Source of the DNA: Deltaproteobacteria bacterium
GTDB lineage: Bacteria; Myxococcota_A; UBA9160; SMWR01
Direction: 5' to 3'
Assembly: GCA_019310965.1 (NCBI GenBank)
Contig: JAFDDG010000046.1
Location: 1 to 32,079, forward strand
Length of the DNA: 32,079 nt
Numbering within the stretch: position 1 is the first letter of the stretch; every line of letters begins with the position of its first letter. Shown one piece after another: positions 1 to 8,161 of the stretch. The notes beneath the pieces were generated by a model. The model saw only the letters and a program-made list of their open reading frames with translations, was not told the DNA's origin and did no database searches. Position numbers and translations under genes: made by a program.

Positions 1-417
1 TTGCTGGTTTACGCAGGTGTGCTCGTCGCACTCGTGGTCGAGGTCATTCGAGGTCGTCGCTGGGTCTGGGGCATTGCCATAGCTGGAGTGATCTTGGGTG
101 GCATGGGGCTGCAGCAAGTCGCCGCAGGTTCCGGAGCCATGCAGCAGATCGAACGGGCGCCTCGTCTTTCCGATTACTTCGCCGCGCTGCGCATCGCTCT
201 TGCGGATGACGATGTGGAATTTGCGATTTCAATTGTGGAGAACGCGGAGGTATCGCATCCCACGACGCCAGACTTCCACCAAGGCCTCGGCGACTATTTC
301 GACTGGGCGGGCGACAAGAGTCGCGCCGCCGCACACTACCGGCGGGCTCAGATGATGACAGGCAATGATCCCAAGATGCGAGAGAGCCTGAGAACTCGCC
401 TGCAGAAGCTGGACTGA
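1..417 (+). CDS. Membrane/TPR-like protein, C-terminal part (5' truncated)
   Basis: The reading frame is open at the first base of the window, so this is probably the 3' end of a longer gene and the TTG at position 1 need not be its start. The visible 138 residues hold one or two hydrophobic stretches (about residues 1-14 and 22-42). A helical segment follows that reads like one or two degenerate TPR units, with a GLGDYFDWAG motif and then an AAAHYRRAQ motif. The layout of membrane segments followed by C-terminal TPRs matches the next gene on the same strand, 112 bp downstream. The pair may therefore be tandem paralogues or functional partners. Family assignment beyond membrane plus TPR-like helices is not possible from this fragment. 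Confidence 0.6.
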   Translation: MLVYAGVLVALVVEVIRGRRWVWGIAIAGVILGGMGLQQVAAGSGAMQQIERAPRLSDYFAALRIALADDDVEFAISIVENAEVSHPTTPDFHQGLGDYFDWAGDKSRAAAHYRRAQMMTGNDPKMRESLRTRLQKLD

Positions 418-529
418 GGCGGATGAGTCAACACTTTCATTGAGCTCCTCTGCTGGACAACGAAGGGTCTGACTTCACCGCGCTCATCGTTTGCGGCGCC
501 CGCACGCCCTGCACGGTTCTGTGATATCT

Positions 530-2380
530 ATGCAGCCGACATGGGACGGCACGGAGCGCGCGCCGACGAAACGACCGGCATCAGATCTTTCATCGGGTCG
601 ACGCGAGTGGCTGCTGCTGCCTCCCAGGGCAGAAGCCCTCTGGAGCACGGCGCCTAGGGTGCCCCGCAAGCGACGCCACAAGAAGCGGGCCGGCGCTGCC
701 CGAAGAGCGCGGCGCCCCTCTCCGTCTGCACCGGGATCGCCCTCGACCCGCAGGCGGCTCCTCGCCGCTCTCGCAGTGGTGAGCTGCCTGAGCTTGATCT
801 ACGTCGGTCGGCTCGACGGTCCGTTCGTCTTCGACGATGTCGCAGGAATTGAGCAAAACAAGTCCCTCGAGAGCCTGGCGACGGCGCTGACGGCCCCGCC
901 CAACACGCCTCCGGCCGGGCGTCCCATCTCGAATCTCAGTCTCGCGATGACGCGCCTCATCGCGGGGCCGACACCGGGTGCGCAACACCGGGTGAACCTG
1001 CTGTTGCACTGCCTGGTCTCGCTGTTCGCACTGGCCGCCCTTCGGAGAATGCTGCGGCTGGACCGGATGCCGGGCTGGATTCGGGAGCGCGCGGATGGGA
1101 TCGCCTTTGCTGCCGCGCTGCTCTTTGCGGCGCATCCCATCGCGGTCGAAACCGTGCTGTACGCCGTTCAGCGGACCGAGCTGTGCCTGGCACTCTGCTA
1201 CGTGGTGATGTTCTACGCCGGACTGCGCGCGGCGGAGGCCCACGCCAGCGGGGGCTCGGGGGTCGGCGTCTGGTACGGGGCGGCGTGGCTCGCGTGCCTG
1301 CTGGGTATGGGAAGCAAGGAGGTGATGGTCACCGCCCCGGTGCTGTTCCTCTTCCTCGATCGAGCCTTCCTGTCGGGATCGTTTCGTGAGGCACTGCGAC
1401 AGCGCGGACGGCTGTATCTCGGGCTCGCAGCCTGCTACCTGCCGCTACTCGCGCTGCAGCTGACAAGCCCTCGCGGAGAGTCGACATCGGGTTTCGACCC
1501 CCTCTACTTTGCCCTGCAAGGCGAATTCGTCGCCGAGTATCTCGGACGCGCGATCTGGCCCACATCGAACGTGCTCGACTACGGGAGGCTGTTTCCCGGC
1601 CGGGCTGCCCCGATGCTGCTGCCGGGCCTCGCCACGCTCGTGCTGGTGCTCGGGTGCCTGGTGCTCACGTTCACGCACCCGCGTGCGGGCTTCGCAGGTG
1701 CGTGGCTCTTCGGCATCCTGGCGCCGAGTTCGAGCTTCGTCACCATCTCGACAGAAGTGGGCGCGGATCGGCGCATGTACCTGCCGCTGCTGGCCGTGAT
1801 CACCGTGGGGGTGCTCTTATGTGTCGCCATGGCTCGGCTCCTCACGGGTGGCTGGTCTCCGAAGCGGCGCCGTGTGCTGCTGGCGACACTGCTCGCCATG
1901 GCCGTGCTGGGGCTCGGGCTCCGCAGCCGACATCAGACACTTCAGTTCGCGAGCACCCTCGCGTTCTGGCAGCACGCCGCGGAGCAGGCACCCGAGAACC
2001 CGCGGGCGCATTACAACCTGGGCGAGGCGTATCAGCGCGAAGGCCGGCTCACGCAGGCCATCACCCATTACCGTCGGACGACCCAGCTGTATCCGGAACA
2101 CAGCGCGGCGCTTTCCAATCTCGGGATAGTGCTCTCGTTGAGCGGCCGGCTGGAGGAAGCGATCGCCACACTGAGGCGCGCGGTCGCGACTGAGCCCGAC
2201 AGCGCGTGGCTGCGCTACAACCTCGCCCTCGCCGCACAGCGTGCCGGCCGCCGCGAGGAGGCACTCGCCCAGCTGGAGACAGTGCTCGAGCTCGATCCCG
2301 AACCATCCCTCCCACAACTCCACGCCGCCGCGCGTGCTCTCCGGGCCCAGATCCAAGCAACGGGCGTGATCGACAATTGA
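530..2380 (+). CDS. TMTC-like multi-pass membrane protein with C-terminal TPRs
   Basis: A protein of 616 residues from the ATG at 530; an in-frame TTG at 491 would add 13 residues, and neither start has a good ribosome site. The N-terminus is Arg/Lys-rich, with a first membrane segment near residues 74-93, followed by a conserved-looking luminal motif, FVFDDVAGI. This is like the 'FDD' loop of the bacterial and eukaryotic TMTC/DUF1736 glycosyltransferase-fold proteins. About ten hydrophobic segments follow to roughly residue 470. Three TPR units then cover about 486-600 (motifs AHYNLGEAYQREGRL, ALSNLGIVLSLSGRL, LRYNLALAAQRAGRR). Family knowledge suggests a membrane glycosyltransferase-like or assembly role. 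The substrate is unknown. It converges with the PEP-CTERM gene downstream. Confidence 0.8.
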   Translation: MQPTWDGTERAPTKRPASDLSSGRREWLLLPPRAEALWSTAPRVPRKRRHKKRAGAARRARRPSPSAPGSPSTRRRLLAALAVVSCLSLIYVGRLDGPFVFDDVAGIEQNKSLESLATALTAPPNTPPAGRPISNLSLAMTRLIAGPTPGAQHRVNLLLHCLVSLFALAALRRMLRLDRMPGWIRERADGIAFAAALLFAAHPIAVETVLYAVQRTELCLALCYVVMFYAGLRAAEAHASGGSGVGVWYGAAWLACLLGMGSKEVMVTAPVLFLFLDRAFLSGSFREALRQRGRLYLGLAACYLPLLALQLTSPRGESTSGFDPLYFALQGEFVAEYLGRAIWPTSNVLDYGRLFPGRAAPMLLPGLATLVLVLGCLVLTFTHPRAGFAGAWLFGILAPSSSFVTISTEVGADRRMYLPLLAVITVGVLLCVAMARLLTGGWSPKRRRVLLATLLAMAVLGLGLRSRHQTLQFASTLAFWQHAAEQAPENPRAHYNLGEAYQREGRLTQAITHYRRTTQLYPEHSAALSNLGIVLSLSGRLEEAIATLRRAVATEPDSAWLRYNLALAAQRAGRREEALAQLETVLELDPEPSLPQLHAAARALRAQIQATGVIDN

Positions 2381-2505
2381 GCGTGAGAAGGACGAGGACC
2401 GCGCCGCCTACTACCCAGGAACCCATCTGGAGTGTCGCGCAGGCCCGAGAGCCGACGCGAAGGCAGCGTCACGAGGCCGAAGACTTCCGACCCGCTTGCG
2501 GCGGA

Positions 2506-3360
2506 CTAACGGCTCTGGTGCCGCCTTCGGTGTGCAAGCCCTACGAGCCCTGCGGCGAGGAGCAGGGCGGTTGACGGCTCGGGAACGAGGGCGGGAAAGG
2601 TGAGAGAGAGACTCCCCGTACCCGTGGCGCTGGAGGCGGCTCCGGATGGATTTGCCTGGAGGAGAACGTTGTATTGAAACTTGTAGGCCTGGCCAGCGAC
2701 CAGTGTGCCGGTCAGCAAGCCGGTATCGACGTTGAGGAAATCACCTTCGGCGAGTCCCAGCGTGAAGCTCTCGTTCGCAGTCGATCGACTCTCCTGGACA
2801 CTTCGGAACAGGTACTCCCCCGCGGTGAAATCGTACAGGCTCCCCTCGAAGCGGACCCGACGACCGTCGGAATCGGTCGCAGCGTACGATCCCAAGGCGG
2901 TGTAGCCGACGTTCTCGTCGACGCTGAAGAAGATGGACCCGTAGGACTGGCCGAAACTCCCAAGAGTGACCGGTCGGGAGTGATCGAGCCCGATCGCGAA
3001 GGACGTATTGTAGAGGTTGTAGTCGGCCTCCGACGACGCACCTCCATCGACGTTCGTGGAGGTGTACACGTACGGCACTGCCACCGGAATCACGGACTCG
3101 GTGGAGGCTGCACCCGATTGGTCATCGGCCGTTGCCGTCAGGTAGGAAGACCCACCATCGTTCAACGTGACGCTCAGCGCTGAGGCCGGGAGGCCGGGCA
3201 GCGAGAACAACAGAACGAGCAGAGCAACCGACAACGCGGCAGGTAGGGGTCGATGTCCCCCCGTCTTCCCCATGCCTGGGAGCCCGGCGCCCCCATGGAT
3301 TGCAGCCCCACGCCACGGCAGCATGGCGATGCCAGCGAGCCCCTGGAATACGTCAGTCAT
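2506..3360 (-). CDS. PEP-CTERM sorting domain protein
   Basis: An exported protein of up to 284 residues. The C-terminal 26 residues are a textbook PEP-CTERM signal: a VPEPS motif, a hydrophobic helix and a final Arg/His cluster (LAHRRRH). This tail is read by a membrane exosortase, which is not in this window. The N-terminal signal peptide (hydrophobic core ALSVALLVLLF, likely cut after PASA) starts around residue 39 if the first ATG is used. The in-frame ATG at 3273 would give a more normal signal peptide. The mature part is rich in Ser, Thr, Gly and Tyr, predicted beta-rich, with no recognised catalytic motif. A run of eight G (minus strand) lies just before the upstream ATG. Probable cell-surface or matrix protein; exact role unknown. 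Confidence 0.85.
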   Translation of the reverse strand: MTDVFQGLAGIAMLPWRGAAIHGGAGLPGMGKTGGHRPLPAALSVALLVLLFSLPGLPASALSVTLNDGGSSYLTATADDQSGAASTESVIPVAVPYVYTSTNVDGGASSEADYNLYNTSFAIGLDHSRPVTLGSFGQSYGSIFFSVDENVGYTALGSYAATDSDGRRVRFEGSLYDFTAGEYLFRSVQESRSTANESFTLGLAEGDFLNVDTGLLTGTLVAGQAYKFQYNVLLQANPSGAASSATGTGSLSLTFPALVPEPSTALLLAAGLVGLAHRRRHQSR

Positions 3361-3630
3361 GAATCCCCCCCCGTTGGGGCTCTTATCGCCAACTTCGGGG
3401 GCAGACCTTGACCAGAAAATGACTCGGATTCACTCGTGGCAGCGTGTTTACCAGACTGTGAGACACTCGTTCGCTTCAGAGCGCAGGCGCAGGCGCACCG
3501 GTCAGCTCATGGCTTTCACATGGGTTTTCCAGGACGAAGGAGTCGCGCCCAGCATCTGGCCGAGGATCAGACATTTTCGCTGCCCGTGCTCGATGGGTTG
3601 AATCGTCGACCCGGGAATCTCCGTTCTGGG
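3361..3630. other. Intergenic region between two minus-strand genes
   Basis: This 270 bp gap should carry the promoter of the PEP-CTERM gene and the 3' end of the SDR transcript. Apart from the G8 tract I see no repeat, strong hairpin with a T-run, or convincing small reading frame. Confidence 0.4.
3365..3372 (-). promoter_or_regulatory. Homopolymeric G8 tract at the ribosome-site position
   Basis: Eight consecutive C on the plus strand (G8 on the coding strand) lie 4 bp upstream of the ATG at 3360, where a Shine-Dalgarno sequence would sit. It may serve as a purine-rich ribosome site. Slippage in such a tract could alter translation, but that is conjecture. Confidence 0.25.
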
Positions 3631-4425
3631 CTAGTCCTTCGGCAGCCGAAGCTTCAGCATGTCGACGGAGACACCGCCGTCGACTGCAATGACCTGACCG
3701 GTGACGTACGCCGCGGCATCGCTCAGCAGGAAGAGCACGGCGTTGGCGATGTCCTGCTTGGCGCCGATATATCCCAAGGGACAGCTGCTGCCCCCCTCCG
3801 TCTCCCCAGCCACACTCGAGAAGCGCGCCATCCCCTCGGTATCCGCCATCGCGCCCGGCGCGACGGCATTGACGCGGATGCCGTACGGCCCGAACTCCAC
3901 CGCGCAGCTGCGGGTGAGCGAGTCGACGCCACTCTTTGCGGCCGCTACGTGGGCCTGCATGGCCACACCGACGCCCTCGAATGGCGCCGTGATGTTGACG
4001 ATGTGGCCCCCGTGCTCCTTGAGGGTGGCCTCGAAGGCCGCCTTCGTCACATTGTAGGTGCCGCGCAGATCGATATCGACGATGGACTTGAAGCCGTTGT
4101 AGGAGATCCCTGTGATGGGAGCGGGAAAGTTTCCGGCGGCATTGTTCACGAGAATGTCGAGCCCACCGAAGCGCCGTACGGTCTCTCGAACGACATGCTC
4201 GACCTGGTCGGCCTCTCGCACATCGCACGGCACCCACATGCACTCCAGCCCTTCCGACTCGAATTCCTTGGACGCCGCCTCGAGGTTCTCCTGCTTCCGG
4301 CTCGCGATGCAGAGACGCGCCCCGTGCCGACCGAGGGTCCTCGCGATCTCCTTGCCGATGCCGGTCGCGCCACCCGTCACCAGCGCGACCTTGCCATTGA
4401 GAATGTCGTTGCAAAATGTCGTCAC
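3631..4425 (-). CDS. SDR oxidoreductase, 2,4-dienoyl-CoA reductase-like
   Basis: A protein of 264 residues from the GTG at 4425, chosen because a clear GGAGGAG ribosome site lies 5 bp upstream; an open frame to 4557 has no such site. The Rossmann motif TGGATGIG is at residues 17-24 and NNAAG at 94-98. The signature NNAAGNF and the region VNITA...AAAK...VNAVAPG closely resemble peroxisomal/mitochondrial-type 2,4-dienoyl-CoA reductases. As in that family, the classical SDR Tyr of YxxxK is missing (Val160), while Lys164 is kept. The expected reaction is NADPH-dependent reduction of dienoyl-CoA during degradation of unsaturated fatty acids. It is divergent from the flavoprotein gene at 4614. A generic SDR with another acyl substrate remains possible. 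Confidence 0.82.
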   Translation of the reverse strand: MTTFCNDILNGKVALVTGGATGIGKEIARTLGRHGARLCIASRKQENLEAASKEFESEGLECMWVPCDVREADQVEHVVRETVRRFGGLDILVNNAAGNFPAPITGISYNGFKSIVDIDLRGTYNVTKAAFEATLKEHGGHIVNITAPFEGVGVAMQAHVAAAKSGVDSLTRSCAVEFGPYGIRVNAVAPGAMADTEGMARFSSVAGETEGGSSCPLGYIGAKQDIANAVLFLLSDAAAYVTGQVIAVDGGVSVDMLKLRLPKD

Positions 4426-4525
4426 CAGTTCTCCTCCACGACTCGGGCCAAAACCGTCAGAAGCCCGAGCACACCTTCTCGGCAGCGGGAATATGCGCGA
4501 TTCCAGTCGCACACACCAGATTGTT

Positions 4526-4537
4526 TGACGGCCGTTA
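4526..4537. promoter_or_regulatory. Candidate operator palindrome in divergent promoter region
   Basis: The 188 bp between the divergent SDR and flavoprotein genes contains TGACGGCCGTTA. It has a perfect ACGGCCGT core beside the only AT-rich patch (TTATTTAA) of the interval. This is a plausible site for a shared regulator, but no regulator gene is in the window. Confidence 0.2.
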
Positions 4538-4613
4538 TTTAACCACGTAGCCTGCAAATCCTCCGCAGCAGGCGAGGAGCGCGTGGAGTTCAGGTCAACA
4601 AGGAGACCTCTCG

Positions 4614-5648
4614 ATGAAGACCGGCATCACCGAGCTACTCGGAATCGAGCATCCGATCTTTTGCTCCGGGATGGGCTACGTCGCCGTTCCCCAACTCGTG
4701 GCAGCGGTCTCCGATGCCGGCGGGCTGGGCATTCTCGGGACCGCCACGCTGGGACCGGACGAGGTGCGAGAGTCGGTGCGGGAGATTCGCGAGCGGACGC
4801 ACAAGCCCTTCGGTGCCAACGTGACGCTGGTGGGGTTCGATACGGCGCAAGACAACGCGCGCATCCTGATCGAGGAACGCGTCCCAGTCGTCAATTTCTC
4901 GCTCGGCATCGAGCCCTGGATCGTCGAAGCCGTGCACGGATACAGCGGCAAGATCCTCAACACGGTCACCACGCCCCGCCACGCACTCAGCGCCCAGCGC
5001 AAGGGCGCCGATGGCCTCATCGTCACCGGGCACGAGGCGGCCGGCCACGGAGGAGACGCCAGCAGCCTCGTCATCCTGCCCATCATCGCGAACACCGTGC
5101 AGCTGCCGATCGCCGCGGCCGGCGGCTACGGAGACGGCCGCGGGCTCGCGGCGGCCCTCGTCCTCGGCGCCGAAGGTATCTCGATGGGCACTCGCTTCGC
5201 ACTCTCGAAGGAGAGCCCCATGCACTCCCGGGTCAAGGATTTCGCGTTCCACAGCAGTGAGTCGGACACGATCTACACCGACAAGGTCGACGGAATGGGG
5301 ACGCGCTTCGTCAAGACCGAACGCCTGCTCGCGCTGACGCGCCCTTTGTCGCCCCTGCAGGCGCTGCTGAACATCCCGACGGTCAAGCGAGCACTGCGCC
5401 TGTCGTGGAAGGAGGTGCTGCTCGCGGGGCTGCGGGCGGGACCGGACATTCGCAAGGCACTCGGCCAGTTGCAGATTGCAGGGGACACCTACGAAGGCCT
5501 CAAGTACGGCGACTACGAGCGCGGCATCGTCCCGGGCGGACAGATCGTGGGTGCGATCGAGGAGGAGCTCAGCGTTGCGCAGATCGTCCAGCAGACGGTG
5601 TCGGAGGCAGAACACATCCTTCGGGTCCGCACGGAGGCGCTCGCCTGA
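4614..5648 (+). CDS. Nitronate monooxygenase-family FMN oxidoreductase
   Basis: A protein of 344 residues, ATG preceded by AAGGAG at a good distance. It is a TIM-barrel flavoprotein of the 2-nitropropane dioxygenase/nitronate monooxygenase group, which also includes FabK-like enoyl reductases. Visible marks are the N-terminal GIEHPIFCSGMG, the GGLGILG turn, the active-site segment GHEAAGHGG (His140 and His145), the FMN-phosphate loop AAGGYGDGRG and GAEGISMGTRF. The family oxidises alkyl nitronates, but many members sit in lipid operons and their substrate is unknown. The neighbours here are a dienoyl-CoA reductase-like SDR and acyl-CoA genes. A role on an unsaturated or nitro-organic acyl substrate is therefore possible, and detoxification is equally so. 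Confidence 0.85.
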   Translation: MKTGITELLGIEHPIFCSGMGYVAVPQLVAAVSDAGGLGILGTATLGPDEVRESVREIRERTHKPFGANVTLVGFDTAQDNARILIEERVPVVNFSLGIEPWIVEAVHGYSGKILNTVTTPRHALSAQRKGADGLIVTGHEAAGHGGDASSLVILPIIANTVQLPIAAAGGYGDGRGLAAALVLGAEGISMGTRFALSKESPMHSRVKDFAFHSSESDTIYTDKVDGMGTRFVKTERLLALTRPLSPLQALLNIPTVKRALRLSWKEVLLAGLRAGPDIRKALGQLQIAGDTYEGLKYGDYERGIVPGGQIVGAIEEELSVAQIVQQTVSEAEHILRVRTEALA

Positions 5649-5687
5649 CCGTCGCGCGTCCGTGCTGGAGGGTCTCGATGCCGCGGC

Positions 5688-5693
5688 TACACT
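5688..5693 (+). promoter_or_regulatory. Candidate -10 box (TACACT), possible leaderless start
   Basis: GGCTACACT lies 11 nt before the ATG at 5705, and no Shine-Dalgarno is visible. The spacing would put transcription start within a few bases of the start codon. The same arrangement recurs at 11832, 27885 and 31052. Confidence 0.3.
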
Positions 5694-5704
5694 GACACGC
5701 CATC

Positions 5705-7231
5705 ATGGCTGACGACACATCGCGTAACGATTGGAAGCCGCGGCTCGAGGCGCTGGAGCAGCGGCTGGAGCTGGCCCGGGGCATGGGCGGCGCCGACCGC
5801 CTGGAGCGGCAGCGCCGTGGCGGCCGCATGGATGCGCGCCAACGGATCGACGCTCTGCTCGACGCGGGAAGTTTCTGCGAGATCGGAACCCTGGTCGGCG
5901 GCGCACCCGCTGGCACCTGGCCGGCCGTCGCCGCCGATGCATTCGTCTGTGGCAGTGGCCGCATCGACGGCCGCATCGTGCTAGTCGGGGCCGAAGACTT
6001 CACCAGCCGAGGTGGATCCATCGGGCTCGGCACCCACGCCAAGCGCTACCGGCTCGTGGAGCTGGCCGAGCAGGAACGCATCCCGCTCGTGTTCATTCTG
6101 GAGGGTGCCGGCGAACGCGTGACCAACGCACTCGAACGCCTCAGTCGCTCGCCGCACGATTTGCAGGCGCTGGCGCGCCTATCGGGTCTGGTCCCGAGCG
6201 TCTGCCTCGTGCTCGGCGCCTCCGCCGGACATGGAGCCCTGGCGGCGCCCCTGATGGACTACGCGGTGATGTGCGAGGACGCCGCGATCTTCGCGGCTGG
6301 CCCCACGCTCGTCGCCGACGCCACGGGCGAGCAGATCGGCAAGATGGAGCTCGGTGGCCCGGCGGTCCAGGTGGATGCCAGCGGCGTGGTCCACGACGTC
6401 GTCGCCGACGAAGCCGAGGCCCTGGCACGCGCGCGCCGCTACCTATCCTACTTTGGCGCCAGCGCCTGGGAGCATCCGCCGCGCAGCGAAGACGCAGAGG
6501 GCCCGCGCCGGCTCGACGATCTCCTCGAGGTACTCCCCGCCGACGACCGCCGCCCCTACGACATGGCGAAGATCCTCTCGCGAGTGTTCGATACCGAGAG
6601 CGTGCTCGAGCTGCAGACCCGCTACGGCGCCTCCATCACGACCGCGTTGGCCCGTCTCGGCGGCGAGTCCGTCGCGGTGCTGGCGAGCCAGCCGAAGGTC
6701 CGCGCCGGCGCAATCGACCGCGAGGCCGCCGACAAGGCGGCGCGCTTCCTGGAAGTCGCCAACGCCTTTCACCTGCCCGTCGTATTCATGGCCGACACTC
6801 CCGGTGTCATGGCCGGGCTCGCCGCCGAGCGCAGCGGTGCGCTGCGCGCGGGTGCACGCCTCTTCCACACCCAGTGCCGCCTGCAGACGCCGAAACTCCA
6901 CGTAACGCTGCGCAAGGCGTTCGGCTTCGGCAGCTCGATCATGGCCATGAATCCCTTCGACCGGCAGACGCGCAGCCTCGCGTTGCCCGGCACGAGCCTC
7001 GGCGCCATGCCCGCCGGAGGCGGCGGAGCCGCCGCTTCAGTCGACGCCGGGCTGCAGCAACAGCTCGACGTCCAACAGGCCGACGGCCCCTGGGCCGCCG
7101 CCGATGGCCTGGCTTACGACGAGGTCATCGACCCGCGCGAGCTGCGCAACGCATTGCTGGCGGCCCTGGCCACCAGCGAGCGCCGCCGCGAACAGCCGGC
7201 GGAGCCGCTCTCCGGCGGGATTCGCCCGTGA
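5705..7231 (+). CDS. Acyl-CoA carboxylase carboxyltransferase (beta) subunit
   Basis: A protein of 508 residues in the propionyl/methylcrotonyl/geranyl-CoA carboxylase beta family (usual length about 500-540). It transfers CO2 from carboxybiotin to an acyl-CoA. The N-terminal half shows the family motif RIDALLDAGSFCEIG (residues 47-61), then GSIGLGTHAKRYRLVELA. The C-terminal half holds DTPGVM and the glycine-rich AFGFGSSIMAMNPFDRQT. No biotin carboxylase or biotin carrier gene follows, so its partner must be encoded elsewhere. It lies between the nitronate monooxygenase-like gene (56 bp gap) and a crotonase gene (61 bp gap) on the same strand. Substrate is not deducible; methylcrotonyl- or propionyl-CoA are the commonest for the family. 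Confidence 0.85.
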   Translation: MADDTSRNDWKPRLEALEQRLELARGMGGADRLERQRRGGRMDARQRIDALLDAGSFCEIGTLVGGAPAGTWPAVAADAFVCGSGRIDGRIVLVGAEDFTSRGGSIGLGTHAKRYRLVELAEQERIPLVFILEGAGERVTNALERLSRSPHDLQALARLSGLVPSVCLVLGASAGHGALAAPLMDYAVMCEDAAIFAAGPTLVADATGEQIGKMELGGPAVQVDASGVVHDVVADEAEALARARRYLSYFGASAWEHPPRSEDAEGPRRLDDLLEVLPADDRRPYDMAKILSRVFDTESVLELQTRYGASITTALARLGGESVAVLASQPKVRAGAIDREAADKAARFLEVANAFHLPVVFMADTPGVMAGLAAERSGALRAGARLFHTQCRLQTPKLHVTLRKAFGFGSSIMAMNPFDRQTRSLALPGTSLGAMPAGGGGAAASVDAGLQQQLDVQQADGPWAAADGLAYDEVIDPRELRNALLAALATSERRREQPAEPLSGGIRP

Positions 7232-7292
7232 GGAGCAGGAGACCGTCGAGCCGCGCATCCGCGAAGGGGCAGGCGCGCGCCGGGAGACGCGA

Positions 7293-8102
7293 GTGAGCCA
7301 GCAGGACGAGGAGCGTTGCATCGAGGTCCACCGCGAGGCCGGCATCGCCACGATCACGCTACGGCGTCCGGAAAGGCTCAACGCGCTCACCCCTGCCCTG
7401 TTCAAGCAGCTCGGCGCCCACTTCGACGAGATCGCTGCCAATCCGGACGACCGGGTGATGATCCTCACCGGCGCCGGCGAGGCGTTCTGCGCCGGAGCCG
7501 ACTTGAGCGGCTCCGGTGCCGTCGCGGAGCGATTCAGCGCGAGCCCGACCGCCCGGGTCCAGCTCGTGCGCGAGATGACCGCCCCGGCCCTGGCCCTGCA
7601 CCGCATCCCCAAGCCCACAATCGCAGCGGTGAACGGCGTCGCCGCCGGGGGCGGCTGCAATCTGGCGCTCGGCTGCGACATCATCTTCGCCGCAGAATCG
7701 GCGCGCTTCACGGAGATCTTCGTGAATCGCGGTCTCTCGCTCGACTACGCGGGCACCTGGCTGCTGCCCCGCCTGGTGGGCCTCCAGCGCGCCAAGGACA
7801 TCGCATTCCGCGGCAATGTTCTCGACGCTCGCGAGGCTCTCGACCTCGGACTGGTGCTCGAGGTGATCGCCGACGACGCCCTGGCTGCACGCGTCGCCGA
7901 GTACGCCGCCGGCCTCGCCGCAAAGCCGCCGATCGCCCTCTCCCTGATCAAGAGCGGCCTGAATCGCGCCACCAGCTGGGCGTTCGAAGAGGGGCTCGCG
8001 TACGAGGCCGAGGCACAGGCCACCTGCATGGGCTCCGACGACTTTCTCGAGGCCATTTCCGCTTGGGCGCAGAAACGCAGCGGCGACTACCAAGGCAGCT
8101 AG
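7293..8102 (+). CDS. Crotonase-family enoyl-CoA hydratase/isomerase, PaaG-like
   Basis: A protein of 269 residues from the GTG at 7293; the frame is open further upstream but only overlaps the previous gene. The crotonase fold is shown by FCAGADLSGSG (about 65-75, CoA/oxyanion) and NGVAAGGGCNLALGCDI (114-130). Both catalytic glutamates of classical hydratases appear to be replaced: Asn123 follows GGGC, and Phe143 lies where the second Glu is expected. Asp151 is kept in the segment LDYAGTWLLPRLVG, which is the pattern of PaaG-type ring-epoxide or double-bond isomerases. I therefore favour an isomerase over a hydratase. It is probably co-transcribed with the carboxyltransferase upstream. Confidence 0.85.
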   Translation: MSQQDEERCIEVHREAGIATITLRRPERLNALTPALFKQLGAHFDEIAANPDDRVMILTGAGEAFCAGADLSGSGAVAERFSASPTARVQLVREMTAPALALHRIPKPTIAAVNGVAAGGGCNLALGCDIIFAAESARFTEIFVNRGLSLDYAGTWLLPRLVGLQRAKDIAFRGNVLDAREALDLGLVLEVIADDALAARVAEYAAGLAAKPPIALSLIKSGLNRATSWAFEEGLAYEAEAQATCMGSDDFLEAISAWAQKRSGDYQGS

Positions 8103-8161
8103 AGGCCATCTGATAAACGCCTCGGTCGCCAGTCACCTGCCTTCGACCCGATCTCTGGGTT

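Noticed and set aside
3436-4542. Long plus-strand open frame (368 codons) opposite the dienoyl-CoA reductase-like gene
   Set aside because: It is antisense to a well-supported SDR, gives an Arg/His-rich product with no recognisable family, and is a usual by-product of high-GC codon use.
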